Shown one piece after another: positions 52,965 to 62,666 of a DNA stretch of 64,000 nucleotides (the stretch's first letter is position 1; each line of letters opens with the position of its first letter). Source of the stretch: Geodermatophilus tzadiensis (lineage in GTDB: Bacteria > Actinomycetota > Actinomycetes > Mycobacteriales > Geodermatophilaceae); NCBI RefSeq assembly GCF_003002915.1, contig NZ_PVTG01000002.1:1-64000 (forward strand), written 5' to 3'. Made by a program: the position numbers and the translations under genes. The notes beneath the pieces are model-generated. The model searched no databases and had not been told where the DNA came from. It saw nothing but the letters and a program-made list of their open reading frames with translations.

Positions 52965-54184
52965 CGGGAGGGAGTGCCGGCGGCCAGCCAGTCGAGCAGC
53001 GCGGACTCCTGCCGGTGGAAGGCGTGCTCGGGCACGCTCCCGTCGGCGGTCATCGGGGCCTTGAAGAACCAGCCCAGCTGCCGCTGCACCCCACCCTCGC
53101 CGCGCTGTTGCGCGAGGTCGGTGAGCCGGGCCAGCTCCAGCGCCAGCGGGGCGGCGAGGATGGAGTCGCGGCACTGGAAGTCGACCTTGACCTGCATGCG
53201 CTGGCCGAGGAAGCCGACCAGGTCGATGGCGTCCCAGGCCTCCTTCTGGTCGCCGCGCGGCCGGTAGTAGTCGATGCGGACGACGTGGTCCTCGACGGGG
53301 TAGCCCAGGATCGAGTCGAGCACGCTGCCCTTGGTGTTCAGCTTGCTCGCCAGCGAGTCGGGGTCGTCGAGGGCCAGGCCGTCGCGGTTGCCGAGGATGT
53401 TGGTGGAGTACCAGCCCTCGACGGTCAGCGAGCGGGCGCGGAAGGCCGGCGCGAGGACGGTCTTCATCATCGTCTGGCCGGTCTTGCCGTCCTTGCCGGC
53501 GACCGGCACATCGCGGGCCTCGGCGAACGCGACCAGGGCCGGGACGTCGGCGGCCAGCGACGGCGTGAAGTTGACGTAGCCGACGCCCTCGGCGATCGCC
53601 GCGTAGGCGTAGACCATCGCCGGGGTGATGGCGCGGTCGTCGGCGTCGAGCCCGGCCTCGAACGCCTCGATCGTCTGCAGCGCCTCCGCCGCCGGGTCGG
53701 GCCAGCGCTCGGTGGAGGCCAGGTTGACCAGCACCAGGCCGTCGAGGGACTCCTCCTCGCGGAAGCGGCGCAGGTCGGCGCGGACGGCGTCGACCTGCGC
53801 GCGGCGCGTCTCGGCCAGGACGACGTTGCCGCCGGTGACGTTGCGGCAGAAGTCGGCGTCTCCGGCCGCCGGCCAGGGCGTCACGGACGACAGCGCCGGG
53901 CCGGCCTCCTCCAGCTGGCGGGAGTCGAGCACGGCGTGCTGCTCGGCGGCCTTGCGCAGGTCGGAGCCGTCGAGGTCCCACCCGCGGACGACCAGCGAGT
54001 CGTAGGACACCAGGCCGGTGGTCTCCTCGACCGGTCCGCCGGCGACCTGCAGCCCGGCGAGCGGCAGCCCGTCGGTCCCGGCCGCCCCGGTGCGGACCAG
54101 CTCCAGACCGGCGACGGCGGTCGTCGCGACCGCACCTCCCAGCCCGACCACAGCGACGCCGACACGACGGGACTCCTGCGACAA
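52961..54184 (-). CDS. Inositol-3-phosphate synthase
   Basis: The 407-residue product converts glucose-6-phosphate to inositol-3-phosphate with NAD. It has the NAD motif GLGGAVATT (14-22), VNFTPSLA, AGKDGKTGQTMMKT (catalytic lysines) and STNILGNRDGLAL, then NTKGSVL. The best start is a TTG at 54184, with GGGAGG five bases upstream, an unusual start codon; downstream in-frame GTG codons would cut the Rossmann strand. It heads the cluster, supplying its inositol. A separate housekeeping ino1 probably exists elsewhere for phosphatidylinositol and mycothiol. Confidence 0.9.
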   Translation of the reverse strand: MSQESRRVGVAVVGLGGAVATTAVAGLELVRTGAAGTDGLPLAGLQVAGGPVEETTGLVSYDSLVVRGWDLDGSDLRKAAEQHAVLDSRQLEEAGPALSSVTPWPAAGDADFCRNVTGGNVVLAETRRAQVDAVRADLRRFREEESLDGLVLVNLASTERWPDPAAEALQTIEAFEAGLDADDRAITPAMVYAYAAIAEGVGYVNFTPSLAADVPALVAFAEARDVPVAGKDGKTGQTMMKTVLAPAFRARSLTVEGWYSTNILGNRDGLALDDPDSLASKLNTKGSVLDSILGYPVEDHVVRIDYYRPRGDQKEAWDAIDLVGFLGQRMQVKVDFQCRDSILAAPLALELARLTDLAQQRGEGGVQRQLGWFFKAPMTADGSVPEHAFHRQESALLDWLAAGTPSR

Positions 54185-54391
54185 GACGACCTCCCACCCT
54201 CGACGGGTGGACCTCCGCCACCCCCCCGACCGAGCCTGGCACAGCGTCCGCGGCCTCGCCGGGTGAGCGCCAGATTCTCGCCCGCAACCGAGTGGCCCCC
54301 CGTCCTCTGTGCAGGTAGGGGTGTCCGGGAGGCCCCGCGGGCGGACGGCCCGGGCCAGGATGGAGCCCCGCCCACCCGAGAGGAGCCCGCC

Positions 54392-55018
54392 GTGACCGTG
54401 CCGCCCGCCGCCCAGTCCCAGCCCTCTGCCGCGATGGTCGTGCCGCGCTTCGCCGTGCGCCAGCGGATCACCGTGATGGTCAACCGCTACGAGGTCCGGG
54501 CCGTACAGCCTGACGGCAGCGAGGGCCACCTCCTGGCCATGGCCCAGCAGAAGCGGCTCAAGCTCAAGGAGGAGGTGGTGTTCACCGCCGACGAGGCGCG
54601 GACCCGCCCGGTGTTCTCCTTCCGGGCCCGCCAGCGGCTCGACGTGCACGCCGAGCACGACGTCTTCGACGAGTACGGGCAGGTGCTCGGCTACTTCCGC
54701 AAGCGGTTCGGCGCCAGCCTGCTGCGCTCGACCTGGGAGCTGTCGGTGCCCGGCCTGCAGGCGATCGGCCGGGAGCGGCGGCCGTTCCTGGCCATCCTGC
54801 GGCGCATCTGGGAGTTCATCCCCTACCTCGGCGACGTCTGGGTGCCCTTCGTCTTCCACTTCGACTTCGTCGACACCGCCACCGGCGCGCCGGTGCTCGT
54901 CGTGGAGCGGCGCAAGAGCATCCGCGACCGCTACGACGTGCACGTCCCCGACCCGCGCCTGGACTTCCGGGTGGCCGCCTCGATGGCCGTGGCCCTCGAC
55001 GCCCTGCAGAGCCGGTGA
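54392..55018 (+). CDS. LURP-one/tubby-like (scramblase-related) protein
   Basis: The 208-residue product has a beta-rich single domain with alternating strands: RQRITVMVNRYEVRAV, HLLAMAQQKRLKLKEEVVFT, DVFDEYGQVLGYFRKRFGAS and VLVVERRKSIRDRYDVHV. This matches the LURP-one-related/tubby C-terminal fold shared with phospholipid scramblases, which bind membrane lipids. The GTG has AGAGGAG seven bases upstream, and its stop overlaps the GH16-like gene start. Divergent from the inositol-phosphate synthase. Confidence 0.72.
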   Translation: MTVPPAAQSQPSAAMVVPRFAVRQRITVMVNRYEVRAVQPDGSEGHLLAMAQQKRLKLKEEVVFTADEARTRPVFSFRARQRLDVHAEHDVFDEYGQVLGYFRKRFGASLLRSTWELSVPGLQAIGRERRPFLAILRRIWEFIPYLGDVWVPFVFHFDFVDTATGAPVLVVERRKSIRDRYDVHVPDPRLDFRVAASMAVALDALQSR

Positions 55019-55785
55019 CCGCCACCGCCGACCCCACCGGCGAGTTCACCGACGACTTCGACGGCGACGACCTCGACCGTGACGTCTGGGTCCCGCACTA
55101 CCTGCCCCAGTGGAGCTCGCGGGCGGCCACCGCGGCGTGCTACGAGGTCCGCGACTCCTGCCTGCGGCTGTACCTGCCCGAGGAGGCGCCGCTGTGGTGT
55201 CCCGGCGACCACCCGCCGCTGCGGGTCTCGGGCATCCAGTCCGGCGTCTTCTCCGGGCCGGTCGGCAGCACGGTCGGCCAGCAACCGGCGCGGCCGGGTG
55301 CCGTCGTCCGCGAGGAGCAGCCGGCGCACTGGGGGTGGACACCCCGGTACGGGCGGCTGGAGATGCGGGCCCGGGCGACCGTGACGCCGCGGTCGATGGT
55401 CGCCTGGTGGCTGGTCGGCCTGGAGGACTCGCCGGAGCGGTCCGGCGAGCTGTGCGTGGTGGAGGTGTTCGGCGACGCCGTCGACCCGGTCGAGGGCGCC
55501 GCCGTCGGGATGGGCACCCACCCCTTCCGCGACCCGCGGCTGGCCGAGGACTTCGCCGCCCCCCGGCCGGGGATCGACGTGGCCGACTGGCACACCTACG
55601 CCGTCGACTGGCGCCCCGACGGCGCCGCGTTCGCCGTGGACGGGCGGGTGGTGCGCGAGGTCGCGGTCACCCCCGACTACCCGGTGCAGGCGATGCTCGC
55701 CGTCTTCGACTTCCCCGACGAGGCGGTGCCGGGGCAGCCCTACGTCGTCCCCGAGCTCGTCGTCGACCGGATCGGCGGCGGCTGA
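55015..55785 (+). CDS. GH16-like (concanavalin-fold) protein
   Basis: The 256-residue product has the beta-sandwich sequence pattern of glycoside hydrolase family 16: FTDDFDGDDLDRDVWVPHYL at the start, RYGRLEMRARATVTPRSMVA, the active-site strand SGELCVVEVFG and WHTYAVDWRPDGAAFAVDG. The active-site pattern E145-L-C147-V-V-E150 keeps both glutamates but has cysteine where the family has aspartate, so activity may be weak or changed. No signal peptide is visible, odd for GH16. It is coupled to the lipid-binding-type gene upstream. Confidence 0.8.
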   Translation: MTATADPTGEFTDDFDGDDLDRDVWVPHYLPQWSSRAATAACYEVRDSCLRLYLPEEAPLWCPGDHPPLRVSGIQSGVFSGPVGSTVGQQPARPGAVVREEQPAHWGWTPRYGRLEMRARATVTPRSMVAWWLVGLEDSPERSGELCVVEVFGDAVDPVEGAAVGMGTHPFRDPRLAEDFAAPRPGIDVADWHTYAVDWRPDGAAFAVDGRVVREVAVTPDYPVQAMLAVFDFPDEAVPGQPYVVPELVVDRIGGG

Positions 55786-55788
55786 GCC

Positions 55789-56334
55789 TCAGGCCGGCAG
55801 CGGGAAGACCAGCAGCGAGCTCGACGCCGTCGCCACCTGCTTGCCGGCCGCGTCGAGCACCTCGCCCTCGGCGAAGGCGACCCGCCGGCCGGGCTTGACC
55901 ACCCGGCCGATGGCGGTCAGCGGCCCGCTGGCCTGGGTCACCGCGCGCAGGTAGGTGACCTTCAGCTCGATGGAGGTGTAGCCGACGCCGTGCGGCAGCG
56001 TGGTGTGCACCGCGCACCCGGCCACGGAGTCCAGCAGCGTGCACACCAGCCCGCCGTGCACGACGCCGATCGGGTTGTAGACCGACTCGTCGACGGCGCA
56101 GCGGAACTCGACCCGGCCCTCCTCGACGACGACCATGTCCATCTGCACCAGCTGCGCGATCGGCGGGGGCGGCAGGAGGCCGTCGCGCACCGCCTGCAGC
56201 GCCTCCAGTCCCGAGCGCTCCCGCCCGCCGGCCGCGGTGACCATCGGGTCGTGCCAGCTGACGGTGCGCGTGCGCGGCTCGCCCCACGACTCGGGGCCGG
56301 CGGCCGGTGCCCCCGGGACGGCGTCAGTGCTCAT
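55789..56334 (-). CDS. PaaI-type hotdog thioesterase
   Basis: The 181-residue product has the hotdog-fold signature NPIGVVHGGLVCTLLDSVAG (catalytic Asp/Glu region), then YTSIELKVTYLRA, typical of acyl-CoA thioesterases of the PaaI group, with a 60-residue N-terminal extension. It would hydrolyse an aryl- or acyl-CoA. Its ATG lies inside the end of the HxlR gene (11-base overlap), so the regulator and enzyme are co-expressed. Confidence 0.88.
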   Translation of the reverse strand: MSTDAVPGAPAAGPESWGEPRTRTVSWHDPMVTAAGGRERSGLEALQAVRDGLLPPPPIAQLVQMDMVVVEEGRVEFRCAVDESVYNPIGVVHGGLVCTLLDSVAGCAVHTTLPHGVGYTSIELKVTYLRAVTQASGPLTAIGRVVKPGRRVAFAEGEVLDAAGKQVATASSSLLVFPLPA

Positions 56335-56833
56335 GGCCGTGCTCCTCGGCGGGCAGGCCCGACAGCACCCGGCCGGCCGGGGTGAGGACGCGCTCGACCC
56401 GGCTCTCGTTGACCGGTTCGCCGCACGTCCGGCACACCCACGCGGCGTCGACGGGGTGCGCCTCGTGCCCGGCCGGCGCGTGCCGCAGGCGCACCGGCGG
56501 CTCCTCGGCGGCCCACCGGTCGCCCCACTGCAGCAGCGCCTGCAGCACCGGCAGCAGGTCGCGGCCCGACGCGGTGAGGTGGTAGCCCGACCGCGGCGGC
56601 GAGTCGCTGTACTGCCGCCGCTCCAGCACGCCGGCGGCGACCAGCGCGTTGAGCCGGGCGGTCAGCCGGTCACGGGGTGCGCCGGTGCCCCGGGCGATGT
56701 CGCTGAAGCGGTGGTTGCCCAGCGACACCTCCCGGACGACGAGCAGCGCCCACCGCTCACCCACCAGCTCCAGCGCGGCGGCGATCGAGCAGGGGCGCCC
56801 CGGGAGGGAGGCCAGGTCGAACGAGGCGGTCAC
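56324..56833 (-). CDS. HxlR family transcriptional regulator
   Basis: The 169-residue product has the HxlR winged helix (GRPCSIAAALELVGERWALL, LVVREVSLGNHRFSDIARG, LTARLNALVAAGVLERR) including the early sensing-type cysteine, plus a C-terminal zinc-finger-like tail (VCRTCGEPVN and histidines). HxlR proteins respond to aldehydes, quinones or oxidants. It probably controls itself and the thioesterase. The GTG at 56833 starts the conserved domain directly. Confidence 0.9.
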   Translation of the reverse strand: MTASFDLASLPGRPCSIAAALELVGERWALLVVREVSLGNHRFSDIARGTGAPRDRLTARLNALVAAGVLERRQYSDSPPRSGYHLTASGRDLLPVLQALLQWGDRWAAEEPPVRLRHAPAGHEAHPVDAAWVCRTCGEPVNESRVERVLTPAGRVLSGLPAEEHGHEH

Positions 56834-56886
56834 GCCCGTCAGTTTGCCGGTCGAACCGACCGGGCGCCACCGTCCCGGGACACCGA

Positions 56887-56917
56887 CGGGCGGGGACCCG
56901 TGGTGGGTCCCCGCCCG
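56887..56917 (-). terminator. Second terminator after sdhB
   Basis: Perfect 13-base arms (56887-56899 and 56905-56917) with a five-base loop follow palindromic element B on the minus strand, upstream of the HxlR gene. Confidence 0.7.
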
Positions 56918-56930
56918 GTGGCGGTGGTGG

Positions 56931-56990
56931 AACGGGCCCCCTCGCAGGGCCCCACCGTGAGTTCGCGAGTGGTGGGGGCGAGGGGGTCCT
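56931..56990 (-). repeat. Post-stop palindromic element, copy B
   Basis: Read on the minus strand it begins one base after the sdhB stop with caggaccccct, then gcccccaccactcgcg, the loop, and ggtggggccctgcgag. It shares order and key blocks with copies A, C and D. Probable terminator of the sdhCAB operon. Confidence 0.75.
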
Positions 56991-56991
56991 G

Positions 56992-57764
56992 TCAGCTCTT
57001 GGGGCGTGCGCCGGCGCGCAGAGCGCCGAGCAGGTCGTGGTTGAGCCGCGAGATGTTCTCCATCGAGATGCCCTTCGGGCAGCTGGCGGAGCACTCACCG
57101 ATGTTGGTGCAGCCGCCGAAGCCCTCGAGGTCCTGCTGGTGGATCATGTTCACCACGCGGTCGTTGCGCTCGGGCTGGCCCTGCGGCATGAGCCCCAGGT
57201 GCACGACCTTCGACGAGGTGAACAGCATCGACGAGGCGTTCGGGCAGGCCGCGACGCAGGCGCCGCAGCCGATGCAGGTGGCGGCGTCGAACGCGGCGTC
57301 GGAGTCCTTCTTGGCGACCAGGATCGAGTGCGCCTCGGGGGCGGTGCCGGTCGGGGCGCTGATGTAGCCGCCCGACTGGATGATCCGGTCCAGGGCCGAC
57401 CGGTCGACGGCGAGGTCCTTGATGACGGGGAACGCCGTCGCCCGCCACGGCTCGATGTCGATCGTGTCGCCGTCCTTGAAGGACCGCATGTGCAGCTGGC
57501 AGGTGGTGGTCTGCGGGTGGTCGTCGAACAGCCCGTTGCCGTGCGCGCGACCGTTGATCATGACGCCGCAGGAGCCGCAGATGCCCTCACGGCAGTCGTG
57601 GTCGAAGGAGACCGGGTCCTCGCCGTCGAGGATGAGCTGCTCGTTGAGGACGTCGAGCATCTCGAGGAAGGACATGTCCGGCGAGACGTCGGTGACCTGG
57701 TAGGTCACCATCTTGCCCTTCTCGGCCGCACTCCGCTGGCGCCAGACACGCAGCTTGAGGTTCA

Positions 57765-57765
<1 letters not shown>
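56992..57765 (-). CDS. sdhB: Succinate dehydrogenase iron-sulfur subunit
   Basis: The 257-residue product carries the [2Fe-2S] cysteines C58, C63, C66 and C89, the [4Fe-4S] motif [13 protein letters not shown] and the third-cluster cysteines in [15 protein letters not shown]. It passes electrons from SdhA to the membrane anchor. The ATG overlaps the sdhA stop (TAATG). N-terminal strand NLKLRVWRQ is family-typical. Belongs to the sdhCAB operon. Confidence 0.96.
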
Positions 57766-59711
<1,946 letters not shown>

Positions 59712-59722
59712 GACGAGTGCTC

Positions 59723-60427
59723 CTACTCGATGATGCCGACGAGGACGCTGAGCGGCGGGATGAGGAAGCCCGCGGTCAGCACCACGGCGAACACCGTGGC
59801 GAAGGCGTTGACGGTGCGCTCGCGCGTCTTGTTGCTCTGCCCCAGCGTCTGGGTCGCGCTCCAGACGCCGTGCCGGAGGTGGAAGCCGAGGGCGAGCAGC
59901 GCGACGACGTAGACACCGACGACGATCGGGTTGGAGAACCCGGCGATCGCGCGGTCGTAGGGCGTCGCGTCGTGGCCGGCGGGGTTCGCCACACCGAACG
60001 TGAGGTCGAGGAGGTGGTAGACGACGAACAGGCCGAGGATGACGCCACCCCAGCGCATGGTCCGCGAGGCGTAGCTCTGCGCCACCTGCTTGCGGGCCAC
60101 GTACTGCTGGGGGCGGGCGCGCTTGGCCTGGCGCCACAGCGAGATCGCCGCCCAGATGTGCGCGACCACGGCGGCCAGCAGGACGACGCGGATGATCCAC
60201 AGGACGGTCTGTCCGGGGACGGCCGGCTCGCCGATGCGGCGGATCCACTCGGAGTACCCGTTGAAGGTCTCCGCGCCGGCGAAGAGCTTCAGGTTCCCCA
60301 CCATGTGTGCGATCAGGTACAGGACCAGGATGATCCCGCTGACCGCCATCACGACCTTCTTGAAGACCGAGCTGGTCTTCGCTGCCTTCGGGGTCCTGCG
60401 CTGGCCCGAGTGCGTCACCGTCACCAC
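59723..60427 (-). CDS. sdhC: Succinate dehydrogenase cytochrome b subunit
   Basis: The 234-residue product is a five-helix membrane anchor of the type that binds two hemes b and reduces a quinone. Helices include [40 protein letters not shown] and [19 protein letters not shown], carrying candidate heme histidines ([25 protein letters not shown]). The single fused anchor marks a type B complex, whose reaction direction can depend on the membrane potential. The GTG at 60427 follows a leaderless promoter. Confidence 0.94.
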   Translation of the reverse strand: MVTVTHSGQRRTPKAAKTSSVFKKVVMAVSGIILVLYLIAHMVGNLKLFAGAETFNGYSEWIRRIGEPAVPGQTVLWIIRVVLLAAVVAHIWAAISLWRQAKRARPQQYVARKQVAQSYASRTMRWGGVILGLFVVYHLLDLTFGVANPAGHDATPYDRAIAGFSNPIVVGVYVVALLALGFHLRHGVWSATQTLGQSNKTRERTVNAFATVFAVVLTAGFLIPPLSVLVGIIE

Positions 60428-60433
60428 GACTCA

Positions 60434-60439
60434 AAGTTA
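60434..60439 (-). promoter_or_regulatory. -10 element of a probable leaderless sdhC promoter
   Basis: On the minus strand TAACTT is followed by six bases and the GTG at 60427. No ribosome site is present. The remaining spacer to 60581 shows no other feature. Confidence 0.55.
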
Positions 60440-60581
60440 GGCTCCATATCCCCGTTGCGGCCACGTGAACACGCAGTGACTCGTCTCATGTAAGGGAACC
60501 CTCAGCGCAGGTCAGGACGTTGGTGGTCGCTCGCCGGGCGTGGCAGCGTTCCGGCACCACCACCCGATCGGAGGAGGACGC

Positions 60582-61190
60582 GTGGCAGGACCGACCCGGG
60601 GGTTCCTCGGCAGGCGGCGCGAGCGGGACCCGCGGCTGCCGCCCGGCCAGTACGACGTGGGCGGTGACTGGCCGGTGCTCACGGCCGAGCCGACGCCGCG
60701 CATCGCGCCGGAGACCTGGAGCATCACCGTCGACGGGCGCGTCGAGAGCCCGACGACGTGGACGTGGGACGACGTCCACCGGCTGCCGGCCTCGGACTAC
60801 CGCGGCGACATCCACTGCGTGACGACGTGGTCGAAGTTCGACACCCACTTCGCCGGCGTCAGCGTCGACACGCTGCTCGAGGCCGCCCGGCCCACCGCCG
60901 ACGCGCACTTCGTCATGGCGACGTCGAAGACCGGTTACACCACCAACCTGCCGCTGGAGGACGTCACCGGTGGCAGGGCGTGGATCGTCTGGGAGTTCGA
61001 CGGCGAGCCGCTGCCGGTCGAGCACGGCGGCCCGGTGCGGCTGCTCGTCCCGCACCTCTACTTCTGGAAGAGCGCCAAGTGGGTCACCCGGCTGACCCTC
61101 CTCCAGCGCGACCAGCAGGGCTTCTGGGAGCAGAACGGCTACCACGACCGCGGCGACCCGTGGCGCGAGCAGCGCTACCAGGGTGACTGA
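60582..61190 (+). CDS. Sulfite-oxidase-like molybdopterin oxidoreductase
   Basis: The 202-residue product has the Oxidored_molyb domain with the pterin-molybdenum ligand cysteine C79 (GDIHCVTTWSKFD) and conserved HGGPVRLLVPHLYFWKSAKW. It lacks a signal peptide, a dimerisation domain and heme, so it is a cytoplasmic YedY-like minimal enzyme. Electrons probably pass to or from the FAD protein encoded next, with which it overlaps by eight bases. GAGGAGG precedes the GTG. Substrate unknown; sulfoxides and sulfite are typical. Confidence 0.88.
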   Translation: MAGPTRGFLGRRRERDPRLPPGQYDVGGDWPVLTAEPTPRIAPETWSITVDGRVESPTTWTWDDVHRLPASDYRGDIHCVTTWSKFDTHFAGVSVDTLLEAARPTADAHFVMATSKTGYTTNLPLEDVTGGRAWIVWEFDGEPLPVEHGGPVRLLVPHLYFWKSAKWVTRLTLLQRDQQGFWEQNGYHDRGDPWREQRYQGD

Positions 61191-62004
61191 GGAAGGACCC
61201 CACTGCCCCCCACCGCTCGCAGGCTCGCGGCGGGGCCCTGCAGCGGGGCCGACGGGTTCCTCACCAGGGCCGACGGATCTCTCACCGGGACGACGCCGGC
61301 TGCGGGAACCGGCCGGGGGCTGGCGGACCGCGACGGTGCGCGAGGTGGACCGGCCCACCCCGCGCACCGTCCGGCTGCGGCTGGAGGTGCCCGACCGGGT
61401 CGAGCACCTGGCCGGGCAGCACTACGTCGTGCGCCTGACCGCGGAGGACGGCTACCGCGCCCAGCGCTCGTACTCGCTGGCCTCCCCGCCGGGCGACCCG
61501 CTCGTCGAGCTGCTGGTTGAGCGGCTCGACGACGGCGAGGTGTCCGGCTACCTGGCCGACGTCGTCGAGCCCGGGGACACCCTCGAGGTGCGCGGGCCCA
61601 TCGGCGGCTGGTTCGTCTGGGAGGGCGACGAGCCGGCGCTGCTGGTCGGCGGCGGTACGGGCGTCGTGCCGTTCGTGTCGATGCTGCGCACCGCCCGCGA
61701 CCTCGGCCGCGCCGACCTGCTGCGGATCGCCGTCTCCACCCGCACGCTGGCCGACCTGCCCTACGCCGACGAGCTGCGCGGGGCCGGGGCGCTGGTGGTC
61801 ACCACGCGGGAGGCCTCGGGCATCCGCCCGGCCGGCCGGCTCACCGCGCCGGACCTCGTGCCGCTGTGGGAGCCGGGGCAGACGGCCTACGTGTGCGGGT
61901 CGGCGTCCTTCGCCGAGGCCGCCAGCCAGCTGCTGGTGGGCCTCGGCGTGCCGGCCGCCGACATCCGGGTGGAGCGCTTCGGTCCCAGCGGCGCGTCCGG
62001 CTGA
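61183..62004 (+). CDS. Ferredoxin-NADP reductase-like FAD-binding protein
   Basis: The 273-residue product has a flavin-binding barrel (AQRSYSLAS, with the RxYS motif) and an NAD(P) domain (LLVGGGTGVVPFVSML, YVCGSASFAEAA). It lacks a ferredoxin-type Fe-S domain. It probably supplies electrons to the molybdenum enzyme just upstream, a pairing seen in other actinobacteria. Residues about 3-24 are translated from a palindromic repeat element and precede the first domain strand (WRTATVREVD), so the natural start is uncertain. No later in-frame ATG or GTG lies before the domain. Confidence 0.85.
   Translation: MTEEGPHCPPPLAGSRRGPAAGPTGSSPGPTDLSPGRRRLREPAGGWRTATVREVDRPTPRTVRLRLEVPDRVEHLAGQHYVVRLTAEDGYRAQRSYSLASPPGDPLVELLVERLDDGEVSGYLADVVEPGDTLEVRGPIGGWFVWEGDEPALLVGGGTGVVPFVSMLRTARDLGRADLLRIAVSTRTLADLPYADELRGAGALVVTTREASGIRPAGRLTAPDLVPLWEPGQTAYVCGSASFAEAASQLLVGLGVPAADIRVERFGPSGASG
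61191..61254 (+). repeat. Post-stop palindromic element, copy C (inside a reading frame)
   Basis: It begins right after the TGA of the molybdenum enzyme gene with ggaaggaccccactgc and contains ctcgcaggctcgcggcgg exactly as copy A. It is read through in frame as the N-terminus of the FAD protein. The long imperfect stem could also terminate transcription. Confidence 0.75.
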
Positions 62005-62041
62005 GCGGCCCCCGCCCGGTCGGTGACCGAGGTCGCCGACG

Positions 62042-62596
62042 ATGATCGAGGCCATGCCGAGCGCCGAGCCGACCGCCGGGCCGACCCTCGAGGTGACCGC
62101 CGTCGACGCCGTCGACCCGGAGCTGCGCCGCCGGCTGCTGGCGTGCTGGACCGACGTCACCAACGCCGGCGGCGCGGTGGGCTTCGTCCCGCCGGTCACC
62201 CCCGACGACGTCGCCCCGGTGCTCGACGCGCTGCTCGAGCGGGTGCAGCAGGGCCGCGAGCGGCTGGTCGTGCTGCGGGTCGACGGCGAGCTCGCCGGCT
62301 GGGCGGTGCTGTCGCTGTCGCTGAGCCCGCTGCGCCGGCACTGGGCCACGGTGCTGCGCGTGCAGGTGCACCCGCTCCGGCAGGGGCAGGGGCTGGGCCG
62401 GGTGCTGCTGTCGGGGGTCCACGACGTGGCCCGCGCGCAGGGCCTGGAGATGCTGCACCTGACCGTGCGCAGCGGCTACGGCCTCGAGCGGTTCTACGCC
62501 GGCCTGGGCTACCGCGAGTTCGGCCGGATGCCCGGCGCCATCCGGGTGGCCCCGGGCGACGACCGCGAGGAGGTCCACCTGTTCGTGCGACTGTAG
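62042..62596 (+). CDS. GNAT family N-acetyltransferase
   Basis: The 184-residue product has the GNAT acetyl-CoA motif QVHPLRQGQGLGRVLLSGV (about 112-130) and following helix ARAQGLEMLHLTV, then GYGLERFYAGLGYREFG. The acceptor is unknown. An ATG at 62054 is an equally good start, with GAGG close upstream. It follows the FAD gene by 37 bases and is ended by palindromic copy D. Confidence 0.85.
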   Translation: MIEAMPSAEPTAGPTLEVTAVDAVDPELRRRLLACWTDVTNAGGAVGFVPPVTPDDVAPVLDALLERVQQGRERLVVLRVDGELAGWAVLSLSLSPLRRHWATVLRVQVHPLRQGQGLGRVLLSGVHDVARAQGLEMLHLTVRSGYGLERFYAGLGYREFGRMPGAIRVAPGDDREEVHLFVRL

Positions 62597-62660
62597 AAGG
62601 ACCCCGGCGCCCCCCAGTCCTCGCTCCGCTCGGACCGGGACCCTGCGCCAGGGCCGTTCC
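62597..62660 (+). repeat. Post-stop palindromic element, copy D
   Basis: Starting directly after the TAG: aaggaccccggcgcccccca, a diverged inner hairpin (tcctcgctccgctcgga), then ccctgcgccagggccgttcc. Outer blocks match the family; the inner loop sequence differs. Probable terminator of the GNAT gene, possibly also serving the convergent gene. Confidence 0.7.
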
Positions 62661-62666
62661 AGGCCG

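Noticed and set aside
44747-54184. Simple mycothiol (msh) or ebo cluster
   Set aside because: No mshC or mshD, and mycothiol genes are normally scattered in the genome. No EboB-, EboC- or EboD-type genes (TatD, UbiA, dehydroquinate-synthase-like) are present.
45451-55018. Ribosomal peptide precursor gene near the YcaO
   Set aside because: Genes around the YcaO overlap by four bases. The only gaps (50937-51027 and 54185-54391) hold a hairpin and a promoter region without a plausible ribosome site and peptide.
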